From Antitrichia curtipendula (taxonomy: Eukaryota; Streptophyta; Bryopsida; Hypnales; Leucodontaceae): 64,000 nt of DNA. Location: the NCBI GenBank assembly GCA_951230915.1, contig OX579641.1, positions 186,001-250,000 on the forward strand, given 5' to 3'. The notes under the pieces were generated by a model. The model searched no databases and had not been told where the DNA came from. It worked only from the letters and a program-made list of their open reading frames with translations. Positions 23,018-34,411 of this stretch are shown here, in pieces. The position numbers and the translations under genes were made by a program. The stretch's first letter is position 1. Each line of letters begins with the position of its first letter.

Positions 23018-24829
23018 CTAATCTTCATTGCGCGCCTGCTCTTCTTGAAGGTCTTGTTCTTTGCGGGCCTCGCGGTAGCAATCAATGGGTGGTGTCCAAA
23101 ACGTTGGAGCACCACTTAGACGTTGCACGACTCCAGTCACCGAGCGTCGTTGTAGTGGCTCCACCTTGCACAATTCACCCAACATGGTTTGAAACGTACC
23201 AAATGCCGTAAGGTCCGGAATCATATCTACATTTCCGCGATCTTTTTTCCAGACCTTCATAGCCAATTTTCCTATGGAGTATCCGTCCGTGTGTATACTA
23301 ACACACGGTGGCTTAACCCTGCGAGTAGGAGATGATGAAGTTCCTGTCTCTCCAATCAAGTACATCAACTCAGGAGCCACCCACCAACGTTGCGCTCGGG
23401 TTGCCTGAAACTTCCTTGGACAATTGAATTGGAAAAGAAAAGGGGTTTCTTCGTTGATGCGGCTACCCATTCCCCAATCACATAGACCAATCCACACGAT
23501 TCTTCCATCATCATTCGGAAAATGAAGCATAATGTTCTCCGGTGTGATGTGCAATACAGAGCACTATTGCACTGCATCCACAATGCAAATCATCGCCCAT
23601 GCAAGTTCAGTGCGCTTGCGTCTATATGCCATGAGTCGTTTGGCTTCTTGCATTGATTACGGAGTTGCATGGTAAGCCAACTCCCCAATTTCATCTGGAT
23701 CTCGGTTCTTCTCATCAAGGGTAAACATGGCGCCGAGAGTACCGCCATTCCACCATTGCGAATAACACTCCATGGTCATGTCATTTATAGCAAAGAATTT
23801 GATGACCCCTGGATGCTCGCACGGACATACCAATGCCTTGATGGACAACTTCTCTCTAGACTTCTTCAATTCATCCACGCGCAAGGCTGACTTTCCAGCT
23901 AATTACATATTCTCGGGAATATGTTTTGAATTTTGAACACATACTTTGCGCACCCTCCCATGCCCCCCTTGTTTGCTATGGCCAGACAAAAGAACCACCA
24001 CCACTCCTCTTTCAAGGAAAACCACTCCTCCTGCAGCTTGTTGACCAAAGGCCAAATTTTGACTTTGTTGAAACCATGAAGCGGAACGGATGTTGCTTGA
24101 AGACAATCCACGCACTGCATCATGCTACCAATACACCTTCTTGTGCAACAAACTCAATGCTTGTTGTCTGGGCACTACACTCTTCTCAAAGCCTTTTATT
24201 TTTTCCGCAACTTAGGCAAGGTTGAAGATACACGTTTGCACTTGTGACTCCAACCAATGATCGAAGCATTCTTTCGTACGGTCTTCATGCCACTCATCCG
24301 CGCTCATTGTTGTCCAGAACATGTGGTGGAACTTTTGTTTAATGACATCCACTCCCTGTAATCCGCATGAGACGTATGTTGAGTTCAACTGCAAAATCGA
24401 ATACTGATCAAAAAATTCCAACGCCACTTCATGCAGTTTTCGCGTTGCACCCTTGCTTGGCCACTTCTCTGGATTTGTAGCCTTGTGCCTCCTTTGTTGT
24501 TTTTTCTTCCCCTTCGAAGACTCTCCGCCCCCCACAGTAGCTACAGACCCTTCTGCAGCTACGGCCTCTAAAACAGGCTCTGGTGAATCCGCATCCGGGT
24601 CCATAACCGGTGCATCTCCAACACCTGTCCACCAATCATCAACTTTTCTCTTCAAGAAATCGCAACCAGCCAATGTGACAGTAACAAGTAACAAATAATC
24701 AAAATCAAAGGAATTAGGAATTCGTCTTCCACAAAGTGAAAAAACGCCCCCCTTATTCCTCAAAACAGCCTCTACCCAGCACCCGCGCTCGCAAGCAAGG
24801 ATTGCAACCAATCCAAGACAAGAGAGCAC
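23018..24829 (-). pseudogene. Protein-kinase-like protein with long N-terminal region (pseudokinase)
   Basis: One minus-strand frame of about 600 codons, upper end uncertain (no ATG near 24829; a GTG only), ending TAG at 23018. The first 200 residues contain an acidic/Gly linker, a basic GKKKQQRRHK stretch and a Trp-rich helical region of unknown type. Then come kinase subdomains: Gly-loop GGHGRVRKV, N-lobe HPGVIKFF, catalytic-loop equivalent VLHITPENIML, CDWGMGS in place of DFG, VAPELMYL (APE) and DGYSIGKLAMKVW. The HRD Asp is replaced by His, so catalysis by the usual mechanism is unlikely even before decay. Five in-frame stops interrupt it: TAA 24212, TAG 24125, TAA 23903, TAA 23657, TAG 23564. 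No indels were seen. It sits next to GTCC array 2 and opposite the hAT gene, so it may be transposon cargo. Confidence 0.65.
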
Positions 24830-24873
24830 CGTCAGAGCAGGAGAGACTGTGGCGAAAGTACCCTAAAAACAGT

Positions 24874-24881
24874 CTTATATA
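24874..24881 (-). promoter_or_regulatory. TATA box candidate for the kinase-like gene
   Basis: TATATAAG on the minus strand, about 50 bp upstream of the open region, in the context gggtatataagactg. Gene C has a similar ggggtataagtaaac at 28762, suggesting related promoters. Confidence 0.4.
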
Positions 24882-25107
24882 CCCATTTCACGTAGCCGGG
24901 GTGAACTGACCCCCTGGCTCGGCCCTCCGGGCCGACCTTGTTTTTCGCACCATTCATTTTTTGCAAATTCTGAATTCATAAAGACCCCTAATTAGTTCAA
25001 TCACATCAATAATAACCCTAGATCGGCCGAAAATAGAGGGCTTTTTTTTACATGCACCCGTGGTAAGGCCGAGCGAGGGGGTCAATCCACCCCAATCATT
25101 CACGTCG

Positions 25108-25612
25108 ACGGACAGGCCGTCGAGAGGACAGACAGAGCGTCCAGGGCCGTCCAAGCCGTCTAGAGGGCCAAGCCGTGCAAGGGCCAAGCCGTCCAGCCCG
25201 CAGACTGGAAGTCGAGAGGACGGGAAGGCCGTCCAGGGGGGAGACCGTCCAGGGGTGGAGACCGTCCAGCCCGCGGATTGGCCGTCGAGAGGACGGGAAG
25301 GGCGTCCAAGGGGGGAGACCGTCCAGGGGCCAAGCCGTCCAACCCGCGGACTAGCCGTCGAGAGGACGAAAAGGTCGTCCAGGGGTGGAGACCGTCCAGC
25401 CCGCGAACTGGCCGTCGAGAGGACGAAAAGGCCGTCCAGGGGGGAGACCGTCCAGCTTGCGGTTTTAGGCCTGAGGACGGGAAGGCCGTCCAGCCCGCGG
25501 ACTGGCCGTCCAGGGGGCCAAGCCGTCCAACCTGCAAACTGGCCGTCGAGAGGACGGGAAGACTTTCAAGAGACGGGAACGCCGTCGAGAAGGCGGGAAG
25601 GTCGTCAAGCGG
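25108..25612. repeat. GTCC/GGAC palindrome array 2
   Basis: GC-rich array of gccgtcc, accgtcc and CCGTCGAGAGGACGG units (an exact copy at 25282; similar words near 25209, 25356, 25409 and 25549), about 230 bp beyond the TATA candidate of the kinase-like gene. The 15-mer CCGTCGAGAGGACGG is identical in array 3. No hAT-like terminus was found at either edge. Long open frames in several registers are artefacts of the repeat. Confidence 0.8.
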
Positions 25613-25739
25613 GCCATTCAAAACAATGCTGGTCGAGTGTAATTCATTTCTAATCCTTGTTCGGAGAATTTTTCATTTATGTGGTTTGGCACTCTCGGAC
25701 TTGTCAGGACAGGTGTCCTCCCTCTCAATCGGGCATTAG

Positions 25740-28137
25740 ACTACGGTGGCGGGTAGTTTAAGAGTGCTAACTTAATGTTCACACTTGTTTCAATTAGAGG
25801 ACAAATAAATACCAGAGATGACATTCAAATGCTCAAAAAACAAGGTTTATTGCTCATTTAGAATGAAATTATATTTTGTTGCACGTAAATAATGGAAAAA
25901 ACATAGAAAAAACTATAGAAGGTCAAATTGAAAACTTCTTAATGTCAGTCCTAGAATGTTCTATTTGGATGTTCATGTTAATATTTGATTCATTCTAATT
26001 GCACCCATTTTCACGAAAGTTGTTGGCATTGGGCAATGTTTTTTTTACAAAAATCCCAGAATCTCGCAATCCCTTAAAATAATTTATATTCTGTAGGGCT
26101 CAAATTTGAATTCAAATGAATTTTATCAATTATAACTTGTACAATTTCACCTTTGGAATTATTGTATTTTGATTCCATCCTTCCCTGCATGTAAGTGCAC
26201 CTGACAATTTAGTATTTTGTTGAATTTTAAACCCTGTCTACACTAATATACTAAACTCAAAGTCTCAAACGTACAAACATTCAATAATTTACTAAGCCCG
26301 GATTAAATATACAAAGACCAAGACAAAAACCACCCTCTAAATGCTCTAGTTAAAGGTAGTAAGATTAAAACTCTGAAATGGTTAATTATGAAATAAGTGA
26401 AAGACCTCCTAAACAACATATGTCATATGCATATCATTGATTCATGTAAAACATTGTTTTGGCTTTCCATTCATACATTACAGAAAAAGATGTAGTCCTA
26501 TACATCTAAACTTAAGAATGTTTTACCTTCTAAAGATATTGTTATGCCGTTTTTTGGTGTCTTCAATATGTTTTATAAAACTTTGATTTTAAATCATTAA
26601 TCTATTTTTTTCCAATTCAAACTTCAAAGACAACATCTCGATCAAGTTTTGCACTTGTAATGCCAACTAAAAAAAGGAAGAACATTTTTCGTGGTTTCCG
26701 GTCCATGCTAGGTTTTGAAGTAAACCCTATAAGCCAACACCCTAAATCCCAAACCCTAAACCCTAAACCCTCTTCACTGTAACACTGTTGCAATTTTAAG
26801 AGTATTTGATGTTCAAGTTTATGTAACTATAGCAAATATGAGTGGATTGGTGTAATAAAATTGAAATGCAACATTGAGTACATGAACTTGACATTTTTGT
26901 GGTCTCTATATTTTTTTTATAGCTTCTAAATTATAATGCAACTAGCGGTGAATTATTCTATTTTTTCATATGGATTGTTTATTAATTGCTTATGTAGTAC
27001 CGTGTGTTAACCACTAAACTCACTAAAGTCCCAAGGCCTCTTTTGCATCCTATATCTGAAATAAATTGCCATTTCTATAGTAAAGAATGTAAAAAAAAAA
27101 AATGAATGTGTTTAGGACTTTAGGCCTTTAAGGTGCACATCTACTTGTAGTATGTAAGATTTCATACTAGAGTACTAGAATAGTGTTCAATTGACCGGAA
27201 GAAATTTCACAAACTTTGCCTATATAGAATTGTAGATTGCAAGATATTTACAATAAACTTCAACCTCTGAACGCCCAACAACATCATTTAGTGCCAATTT
27301 GATGGCAATTCAATCACTTCAATGAGATGGAAAGATTGTGGAAGCGTTCAATTCATTTTTTGGAGACCTTCTATGTTGAGTTACAAAGTGTATCCAAATG
27401 ATTTTGTAGTCTTTCCGATATTTGCCTCCGCGTAATTTAGAGTTTAGGAAAAAAAAAAAAAAAAAAAAATGCTACTTTAGTGTATCTTGGGAAGTTGTTG
27501 CTCCTTACTCACAATCTGAAATTTCTCCCCCAAATTGATATTTTCTGAGTTTGAGTCTAACTATCAAGCAAAAGTTCATTTTCTCTAGTTCCTATTTTAT
27601 GTAAAATCCCCCAACACGATCCTAAAAATAAAATTTCATTATTGCGATTTGCACTTCGAATGTATTTTTAATGTCTACTACATTTAGTACATTCTAAATA
27701 AATCATGAAATGGAAATTAAGTTTATGCTATGATGGATTCTAATGTCATTATCCTTGTGATATAAGGTAAACCTGCCTATGACAAGCAAAGTGACTGATT
27801 TGTTGTATTGCCTTTAGCAAAAATAATCAAATTTTTTCCATACAAAGACACATGTGAGAAATGAAGAACGCAACTGGAATTTTATTTTTTGGATTAAATA
27901 TGATTTTTTTTTGAATTTTTGAAGTGTACTGTCCAGTAAGCCCAAAAGAGTTTGTAGACTACCCCAAATCAGCAGAAAATTGTTTCCATGATGGTCATCT
28001 TCCCACTTAAAACAGTCATAACATTTTCTAAGATGGCTACAAGACTTTCTAACATGGACATGACATGACAAAATAAAAAAACTACTTTTTATTAAAAATA
28101 AAAAATCAATTTTCAAAAAAATAAAAATAAAATTTTT
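25740..28137. other. AT-rich intergenic DNA, no gene seen
   Basis: No coding stretch is supported. It contains a short telomere-like motif at about 26750 (three CCCTAAA units) and a poly-A run of about 21 at 27450. Confidence 0.65.
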
Positions 28138-28140
28138 AAA

Positions 28141-28680
28141 GGGCTGTCCAGGACGTTCAGCAGGCCGTCGAGAGGATGGGCGGGCCGTTCCCGACCAGGG
28201 ACAGGCCGTTGAGAGGACGGTCATGCCGTCCCAGACCACGAATAGGCCGTCGAAGAGACGGGCACCCCGTCCTTTTGGACGGCCTTTCCGTCCAAGAGAC
28301 GGGTATCCCGTCGAGGAGACAGGTTTGCCGTCCATGAGACGGGTATTCCGTCGAGGAGACAGGTATGCCATCCACGAGACGAGTATGCCGTCCACAAGAC
28401 GTGTATTCCGTCCACGAGACGGGTATGCCGTCCAAGAGACGGGTATGCTGTCGAGGAGACGGGTATGCCGTCGAGAGGACGGGCAATCCGTCGAGGGGAC
28501 GGGCAGGCCATCGACGGAACGGGCAAGCCGTCGAGGGGACGGAAAATCCGTCCGTCCAAGTCTCGGGCGGCGGTGTAATTATTTCCTAAACCTGTCGACG
28601 GCGCCCCGAATCCGTTGACGGCGTCCGAACCCTGTGTCGGACCTCTGTGGACGTATCGGCCGTCCATTCCAGGGCTGTCC
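28141..28680. repeat. GTCC/GGAC palindrome array 3 with hAT-like termini
   Basis: Starts gggctgtcc at 28141 and is followed by a 20-bp tandem array (about 28218-28556) built on CCGTC-n5-GACGG, for example CCGTCGAGAGGACGG at 28468 and CCGTCGAGGGGACGG at 28488. A second left-type terminus, CAGGGCTGTCC, lies at 28670. Gene C starts 300 bp downstream. Either terminus could be the left end of an element whose right end is at 34128. Confidence 0.75.
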
Positions 28681-28763
28681 CACGCCCTGGATAGTCTGGA
28701 TTTGGAGGGAGACGGGCTGATGTTATGTTAATTACCCTGCCTAATCGGGTCGGTAATTGGGGG

Positions 28764-28771
28764 GTATAAGT
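28764..28771 (+). promoter_or_regulatory. TATA box candidate for gene C
   Basis: ggggtataagtaaac, about 210 bp before the gene C ATG. A tttacag acceptor-like site just before the ATG (28966) suggests a 5' UTR intron. Confidence 0.4.
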
Positions 28772-28976
28772 AAACTTTTTTGGACAGTTTACGTGCTTCC
28801 TCTTTTGAGTTGCACTATCCGAGCTTGAGAAAGCTTTGCTCTGCAATTTGAGGGGAAGTGTTATACATTTGACATTGTTTTGCCACATTTCAGTTGCCTT
28901 CACGCAACAGAAGGCAAAGCAAATTGTCATTGTATTCGCATACAGTATCGTGTGTGTCATTTTACAGGTATCAAGA

Positions 28977-31361
28977 ATGGACGCAGAGGATGTAGCAGGA
29001 GGTTCGGGACCTGGAGGTGACCCCCCAAGAAGTTTGGGACTTGGAGGTGACCCCCCAGGAGGTTTGGGACTTGGAGGTGACCCCCCAGGAGGTTTGGGAC
29101 TTGGAGGTGACCCCCCAGGAGGTTTGGGACTTGGAGGTGACCCCCCAAGAGGTTTGGTACCTGCAGGTGAACTCCCAGGTAGAAGGAACAGAGGAAACAG
29201 ATCAACCTTGGATTGGGGCACACTTAATGCCGAAGAGGTTATGGCAAAGCCTGGGTGGTTGGAGGCAGATGGCCCATGGACAAGAGTGATATGTCGTCAA
29301 TATATAGATTGGGCCCACATCAACCGCCATTGGCCACACGACCGGTACGAGGTGCACATGAAATCTAGCGTGGTAAATATTGACCAGTGCCAACATCCGC
29401 ACTTCAAGAAGAGGATGATTGAAGTATCATTGGCACTTTGGGGGGCAAGATCCAAGAAAGACGGGACACTTTCATTGTGCCAAATGGCATATGCGGAGGT
29501 TTTTCTTGGCAAGGATATGGACTGGAGCAGCTTTTTGGGCAAATCGCGGAATCATGCATTTCCAAATCGAACTCGCCACATTGCACCAAATCCTGCTGTG
29601 CCGTTGGACAATGTACCAAATCTTGCCGTGCCATTGGCTGATGTCCAAAATGTGCAAATGAACGTGGTTCCACTGGCGGAGCGTCCAGGGACGGAGTTGA
29701 TGGAGGTAGAAGTTGGTCAGGGCAGCGGTCGAGATGTCAACCAACAAGCTGTGAATGGTGGAGTGCAAGCTAACGGTGAAGAAGTAATTCGCTTGCGCCA
29801 ATTAGTACAAACACTGCAAGCAGAAAAAGAAGAAACACGACGACAACATGCTGCAGTGTTGGAAGTTCATCATGCAAGGATGCGGGCCGTTCAAGATGAA
29901 AATGTACGCCTCATCGCACGTGAAGCCGAGCTCGTAGAGCGTGAAAGGCAGGTCAGCACAGACTCAGTTCCACCACTCGATCTTGTAGTGGAACGTGCTA
30001 CATACGGTGCAGATGAAGACACACCAGTCCCGAGCAATACATCTGAGTTTGTGCTGCGATCACGATCCACTTTTCCAAGTGCAGAAAGTGCCACATTGGA
30101 TATTATGCGTGCACGTGCTGAGCGAGTTGAAGCAGAGCTTGGAAGTACTCGCACAAACATGGAAGAATTAACAAACGCCATGCGTGCTTTGGAACTTCGT
30201 GCCAACAACGCCGAGGCAGAAGTGGCGGTGGTTACTGCAGCTCGAACAACCTTGGAGCAGACCATGACCGCATTGAGTGCTGAAAATATGTGGTTGGTTC
30301 AAAATCCTCAGAAAGAGCAGAGGCTGCTTCAAATGTGCAACATGAAGTTGACATGCATCTTAGCGCTAAACGAGGCTGAGCAAATGCAACGTGAAGTGAG
30401 GAGAGTGGCTGCAGAATTCAATGATGGCGGTCAACGTTATTTTGGCTTGACCTCATGGCCTCGGGTGGCGGAAATGTTCACCGATGATTTGCCAGCGTAT
30501 AGGGAGAATTCAAACATCGATTGGAATGCCCGTCCAGACTTGGAATTCCAATATAATATCGATCGCCAACGGTACGGGCCACCCAACAACGATGGCATTA
30601 CGCCACTAGTGTGGCCTTCCGTTCCAGATTTTGTAAAAGATGGAACAACATGTATAATGTGCCAACAACCGTTTGGCCCCGAGGGTGGATGGAATCTTGG
30701 TACATGTGGCCATCTATACCCCCCCGTGTGTCTTATTCCACACATGGTCACCAGAAAGAGATGTGCGCAATGCAGGGCTCCATTTCATGCACGACTGTAC
30801 AAAACGTTTGGCCTTCAAGACCACATGCCTGAACATTACGAGTACAATGAAGAAAATTTATCGGGCATCGGTAATAGAGTACATTGGGGGTCCGACATGA
30901 CATGGCTTTGGAAGTGGGGCCACTACAATCGACACCTCCCGGCAGGAACAGTGGCTGGCATACCATGGACGAGTGACACCCAAGTGACAGAGGTGATTAG
31001 GAGGGTGTTTGGAGGCAGTGATCCAGGGCGTCGGCTATATTTTGGTCAGATTGCCGGTGGACATTGGGACCCAGAACGCTTATTATTTATATGCGCACCA
31101 CATCCACAACGCATCATGTTTAACTCTCAAGGCCAGCCAGTCGGATTTGAGGGAAAATTGAGCTATGAGGAAGAAATGGCGTACACTGAAGACAATACCT
31201 TCCATGAGCCAGCCCTCGTGAATGACATTTTTTCCCACTTACATGATAGATACGATATAGAAGCACTTCAGCTTCTGAGGACTTTCGAATTGCAAGAAGA
31301 ACTGCAACGATTTTTGAGACATAGCATAGCACGCAGCGTTGTAATCGAAGATGTAGACTAG
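28977..31361 (+). CDS. Coiled-coil/RING protein C (intact)
   Basis: Intact 794-residue frame from ATG 28977 to TAG 31361, the only long uninterrupted member of the A/B/C family here. In order: Gly/Pro repeat (LGLGGDPPGG type, residues about 10-62); the conserved family block (WGTLNAEEV, then MAYAEVFLGKDMDWSSFLGKS, equivalent to ARGI...WA in A and B); long Glu/Arg-rich coiled coil (residues about 265-490); finger CIMC...GTCGHLYPPVC...RCAQC at residues 559-598, followed by HARLYKTFGL; and a 190-residue C-terminal region absent from A and B, with HWGSDMTWLWKWGHYNRH. The finger keeps the RING spacing, but the second His of the RING-H2 pair is Pro (HLYPPVC), so zinc binding may differ. Flanked by arrays 3 and 4, it may be carried by a hAT-like element. 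I do not know its function. Confidence 0.7.
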   Translation: MDAEDVAGGSGPGGDPPRSLGLGGDPPGGLGLGGDPPGGLGLGGDPPGGLGLGGDPPRGLVPAGELPGRRNRGNRSTLDWGTLNAEEVMAKPGWLEADGPWTRVICRQYIDWAHINRHWPHDRYEVHMKSSVVNIDQCQHPHFKKRMIEVSLALWGARSKKDGTLSLCQMAYAEVFLGKDMDWSSFLGKSRNHAFPNRTRHIAPNPAVPLDNVPNLAVPLADVQNVQMNVVPLAERPGTELMEVEVGQGSGRDVNQQAVNGGVQANGEEVIRLRQLVQTLQAEKEETRRQHAAVLEVHHARMRAVQDENVRLIAREAELVERERQVSTDSVPPLDLVVERATYGADEDTPVPSNTSEFVLRSRSTFPSAESATLDIMRARAERVEAELGSTRTNMEELTNAMRALELRANNAEAEVAVVTAARTTLEQTMTALSAENMWLVQNPQKEQRLLQMCNMKLTCILALNEAEQMQREVRRVAAEFNDGGQRYFGLTSWPRVAEMFTDDLPAYRENSNIDWNARPDLEFQYNIDRQRYGPPNNDGITPLVWPSVPDFVKDGTTCIMCQQPFGPEGGWNLGTCGHLYPPVCLIPHMVTRKRCAQCRAPFHARLYKTFGLQDHMPEHYEYNEENLSGIGNRVHWGSDMTWLWKWGHYNRHLPAGTVAGIPWTSDTQVTEVIRRVFGGSDPGRRLYFGQIAGGHWDPERLLFICAPHPQRIMFNSQGQPVGFEGKLSYEEEMAYTEDNTFHEPALVNDIFSHLHDRYDIEALQLLRTFELQEELQRFLRHSIARSVVIEDVD
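29005..29165. repeat. 30-bp coding minisatellite, about 5 copies
   Basis: ggtttgggacttggaggtga followed by ccccccagga repeats every 30 bp inside gene C, keeping frame and giving the LGLGGDPPGG peptide repeat. The high identity between copies suggests recent expansion. Confidence 0.9.
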
Positions 31362-31379
31362 ATTGTGTATAACTAGATA

Positions 31380-33550
31380 GATGTATAGAATTAAATACTG
31401 GAAGTTGTACAAAGTGAACGTATGTAATTATGTAAAGCCTTTATTAGTTTACCATGTACTTCAACGGATTTATAAAATATGTACATTTATCGTTTTCTTT
31501 CCACCTCGTGTATTGTTGCTTTGCCTTTGTCAATTTTTGTAATCTATTGGACCTTTTTGTAATAGTATAGAAGAAGCTTGTATGCTTAGATGGTAGGTAA
31601 AAGAGTGTTCTATTTTATTTTTGGTGAAGCCCTAAAGTCTGAAGTCCATTTTTTGGCCCAAACCACCCTAAACCACCACTTTTGCTATGTTCACCTATGA
31701 ATTAAATTTTCCAATTTATTTTTTGAATCGAACCAAAGGATCTTGTTCTACACTTGTCTTAGATGACGTGATAAAAAATTTGTGATGTTTGACCGTATGG
31801 AATGAAAGTTATTAGCATTCGAAGTGAAAAAAACAAATTTATTTTAAGAAGTTGCTAGGATTGCCCGCTCCACAAAAAAACCATAACTTTTCCATTCCTA
31901 ATCCAAATGGGATGAATGAAAGCCTCCCATTTAAAAGAAAATATAATCCACCTGGAAAAAAAATATACAAATTTGTATTTCATTTTTTTGTGGATTTTTT
32001 TGTCTACCCGAAGTCTTGGACTGCCCGGTGTCCCGATCTCCCCTGTTTGAGGTTATTGTGGCATACCCTTTGCTCCTAGGCACCGATAGGAATAGAAATT
32101 GTATTATGAATAAACTCATAAGTTTATCTATCATTCCATGTTATCATTCTTATGAAAAAGTTTTCAAAAGTTTCAGTAAAAAATGAGATCATAGGAGCCT
32201 ATCGAAAATCCATTTTGTCCCTTGCAGAAAGGACAATGAGAGTATGTTACTTTAGGGGCTAAGAAATAAAAACAATGGAAATTCTTTACTAAAGCAAGAA
32301 ATAAGTAACAAATTATGTGATTGCTTCATATTTGATGAAATCTCCTTTAAGTCTTTAGAATTAAACCAAAAAATAATTCACGTTTCGTAACTTTTGTTCT
32401 ATTAGTTTTAATCTTTTTTTAGTTGGACTATTGATTGACTACTCCCTCATGTTTATTTTTAAATCCAAAGTTTACAAATTAAAGTATTGAACATTTTCCA
32501 TTTTTTCTCAAATGGCATTATGGAAATCAAATGATCAAAGTTTAATATCTTGCAATTGCTAACTTGATAAGGTCACACTACATGAAATTTATTTGAAAAT
32601 CAATTGAAATAAATGACTTTATGAATGGCGATCCTATATTTGAAAGTCTTAAATTGAATAGATTCTAATTTTTTTTTTTTCATTTCATTTCAAGGTGAAT
32701 ATGGAGAAATGCCAACTTGGATTTTTTTTTGGCAATAATTAGCATAGGGCCTACATGGCTACATGGATTAATATTTTTGAATTTCTTGCCATATAGTCAG
32801 TGTAAAATCAATTTAGCAACTTCTCTAATTCAAAATTCAATAACAAACTTTAATCCCTAGAATCCTAGATGCCCAAGGCATGTTTTGAGCTTCTACAAAT
32901 TTGCTCTAAATTGAACAAAATGTTAACATTTTGATTAGGTGACTAGGCGTATCAATTCCAAAAAAATTGTAACCATATAAATTCAAACAAGACATATTAG
33001 GGGCTCATAGGTTGCTAAAATACAACAATATCACTTATAGAGTAAAAGATTATAATGTTTGAACATGAGGGTGTTAAAACTACAAAAATGATGTGAAGTC
33101 TTCCAATCCTCTTTTCAGTTTTTACAAGTAAAATTAAAAAAAATTTAGACCACAAAAATATGAGGTTAAATTGCCGAACATGTATAACCCCAAACAATTT
33201 ATGGCTTTTAAAAATATACTCTATATTTTTTTTAAATTAAAAAAAAAATTTGAATGTGATTTTTTCTCCAAGATCTTGTGTTTTCGAGGCACATTTCCAA
33301 AAGCTCTCAATGCTACAAGAAGTCAAGATTGCAATGGGTACCCTTGCACAAAGTCTTGAAACGAAAAATCACTATCATTTATTTTTAAGAATAGACTATT
33401 GATGCTATAACTAGACTTCAAGAAGAACTTACTAAAAATAGCAACTTGGATACTACTAAAAATAGAAACTTGGTTAGGTTTTATTTAACTTCAAAGTTTT
33501 GCCAACACCAGATTTGGGTGCTTCGGGCATTTAAGCCAAAAATCCAATCC
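31380..33550. other. AT-rich DNA, no gene seen
   Basis: After the gene C stop the sequence is AT-rich with many homopolymer runs. No open frame with domain or splice support was found. Confidence 0.6.
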
Positions 33551-33554
33551 CACC

Positions 33555-34128
33555 CGTCCAATCTATTTTTCCGTCCACAGAACCGTCTAGTTACCCGTCC
33601 AGATGCCCGTCCACCCGCCCGTCCAGATGCTCGTCCACCCGCCCGTCCAATTACCCGTCCACTTACCCGTCCAGATGCTCGTCCACCCGCCCGTCCACAT
33701 GCCCGTCCAGTTACTCGTCCACCCGCCCGTCCAGTTACTCGTCCACCCGCCCGTCCACCCGCCCGTCTAGTTTTCCATCCACATACCCGTCCATCCCGCC
33801 CGTCCACACAACCACCCCCCCTCCCGTCCACATGCCTGTCCAGATGCCCGTCCACCCTCCCGTCCACCCGCCCGTCCACATGGTCGTCCAGTTTTCCGTC
33901 TAGATACCCGTCCATCCCGCCCGTCCAGATACCCGTCCATCACGCCCGTTCCGTGCCCGTCGACAGAAGCTCGCCGCCCGTCGGCGAAGAACATCCATCC
34001 ATTTCCGTAGTTTTCATCCTCTGTCAACGATTCTCGTCCAGATTTCATCCTAACGGACGCCGGGGTTGAATCCTGACGTCCGTCCGGACATGCTGACGGA
34101 TGGACAGAACGTGACGGGGACAACCCTG
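33555..34128. repeat. GTCC array 4 with inverted hAT-like terminus
   Basis: A dense array of cccgtcca and acccgcccgtcc units with about 10-12 bp spacing, changing after 33950 to mixed gacg/cgtcc words. It ends GGACAACCCTG at 34118-34128, the inverse of CAGGGTTGTCC. This is the only right-type terminus seen and is the natural partner for the left-type termini at 28141 or 28670. Confidence 0.75.
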
Positions 34129-34411
34129 ATTGGAGAAGGGTCTCACCAATGCTGCGCAGGAGAATTTTCCCCCTGTGAATACTAAGAACACAGAAGACCC
34201 GGGAGGGCAGAATGTCTTCACTACTCAGAGGTAGAACTCCATTCTCAGCTTGATATTCCGCAACTTGAATTCTAATTCATTGTACCCCCGAGGCTTTGCG
34301 AAGATCGCGGGATCCCGGGATTTTCTTCAGGATCGGGTACTGTGGGCTGGTCAAGAACGTCAAGAGAACCTTCTCTTGGGCTTTCGCTTTTGCCGCAGAA
34401 TAATCTCCTAG

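Noticed and set aside
25060..25739. Long open frames on both strands through GTCC array 2
   Set aside because: They follow the repeat unit in several registers at once, have biased composition and no domain; they are by-products of the array.
27814..28667. Open frames overlapping array 3
   Set aside because: Repeat translations without domain, start context or splice support.
28836..28976. Earlier start for gene C
   Set aside because: The upstream extension begins at TTG and crosses a tttacag acceptor-like site; ATG 28977 is the first credible start.
33446..34123. Arg/Pro-rich open frames through array 4
   Set aside because: Same reason: low-complexity translations of the cccgtcca repeat on both strands.
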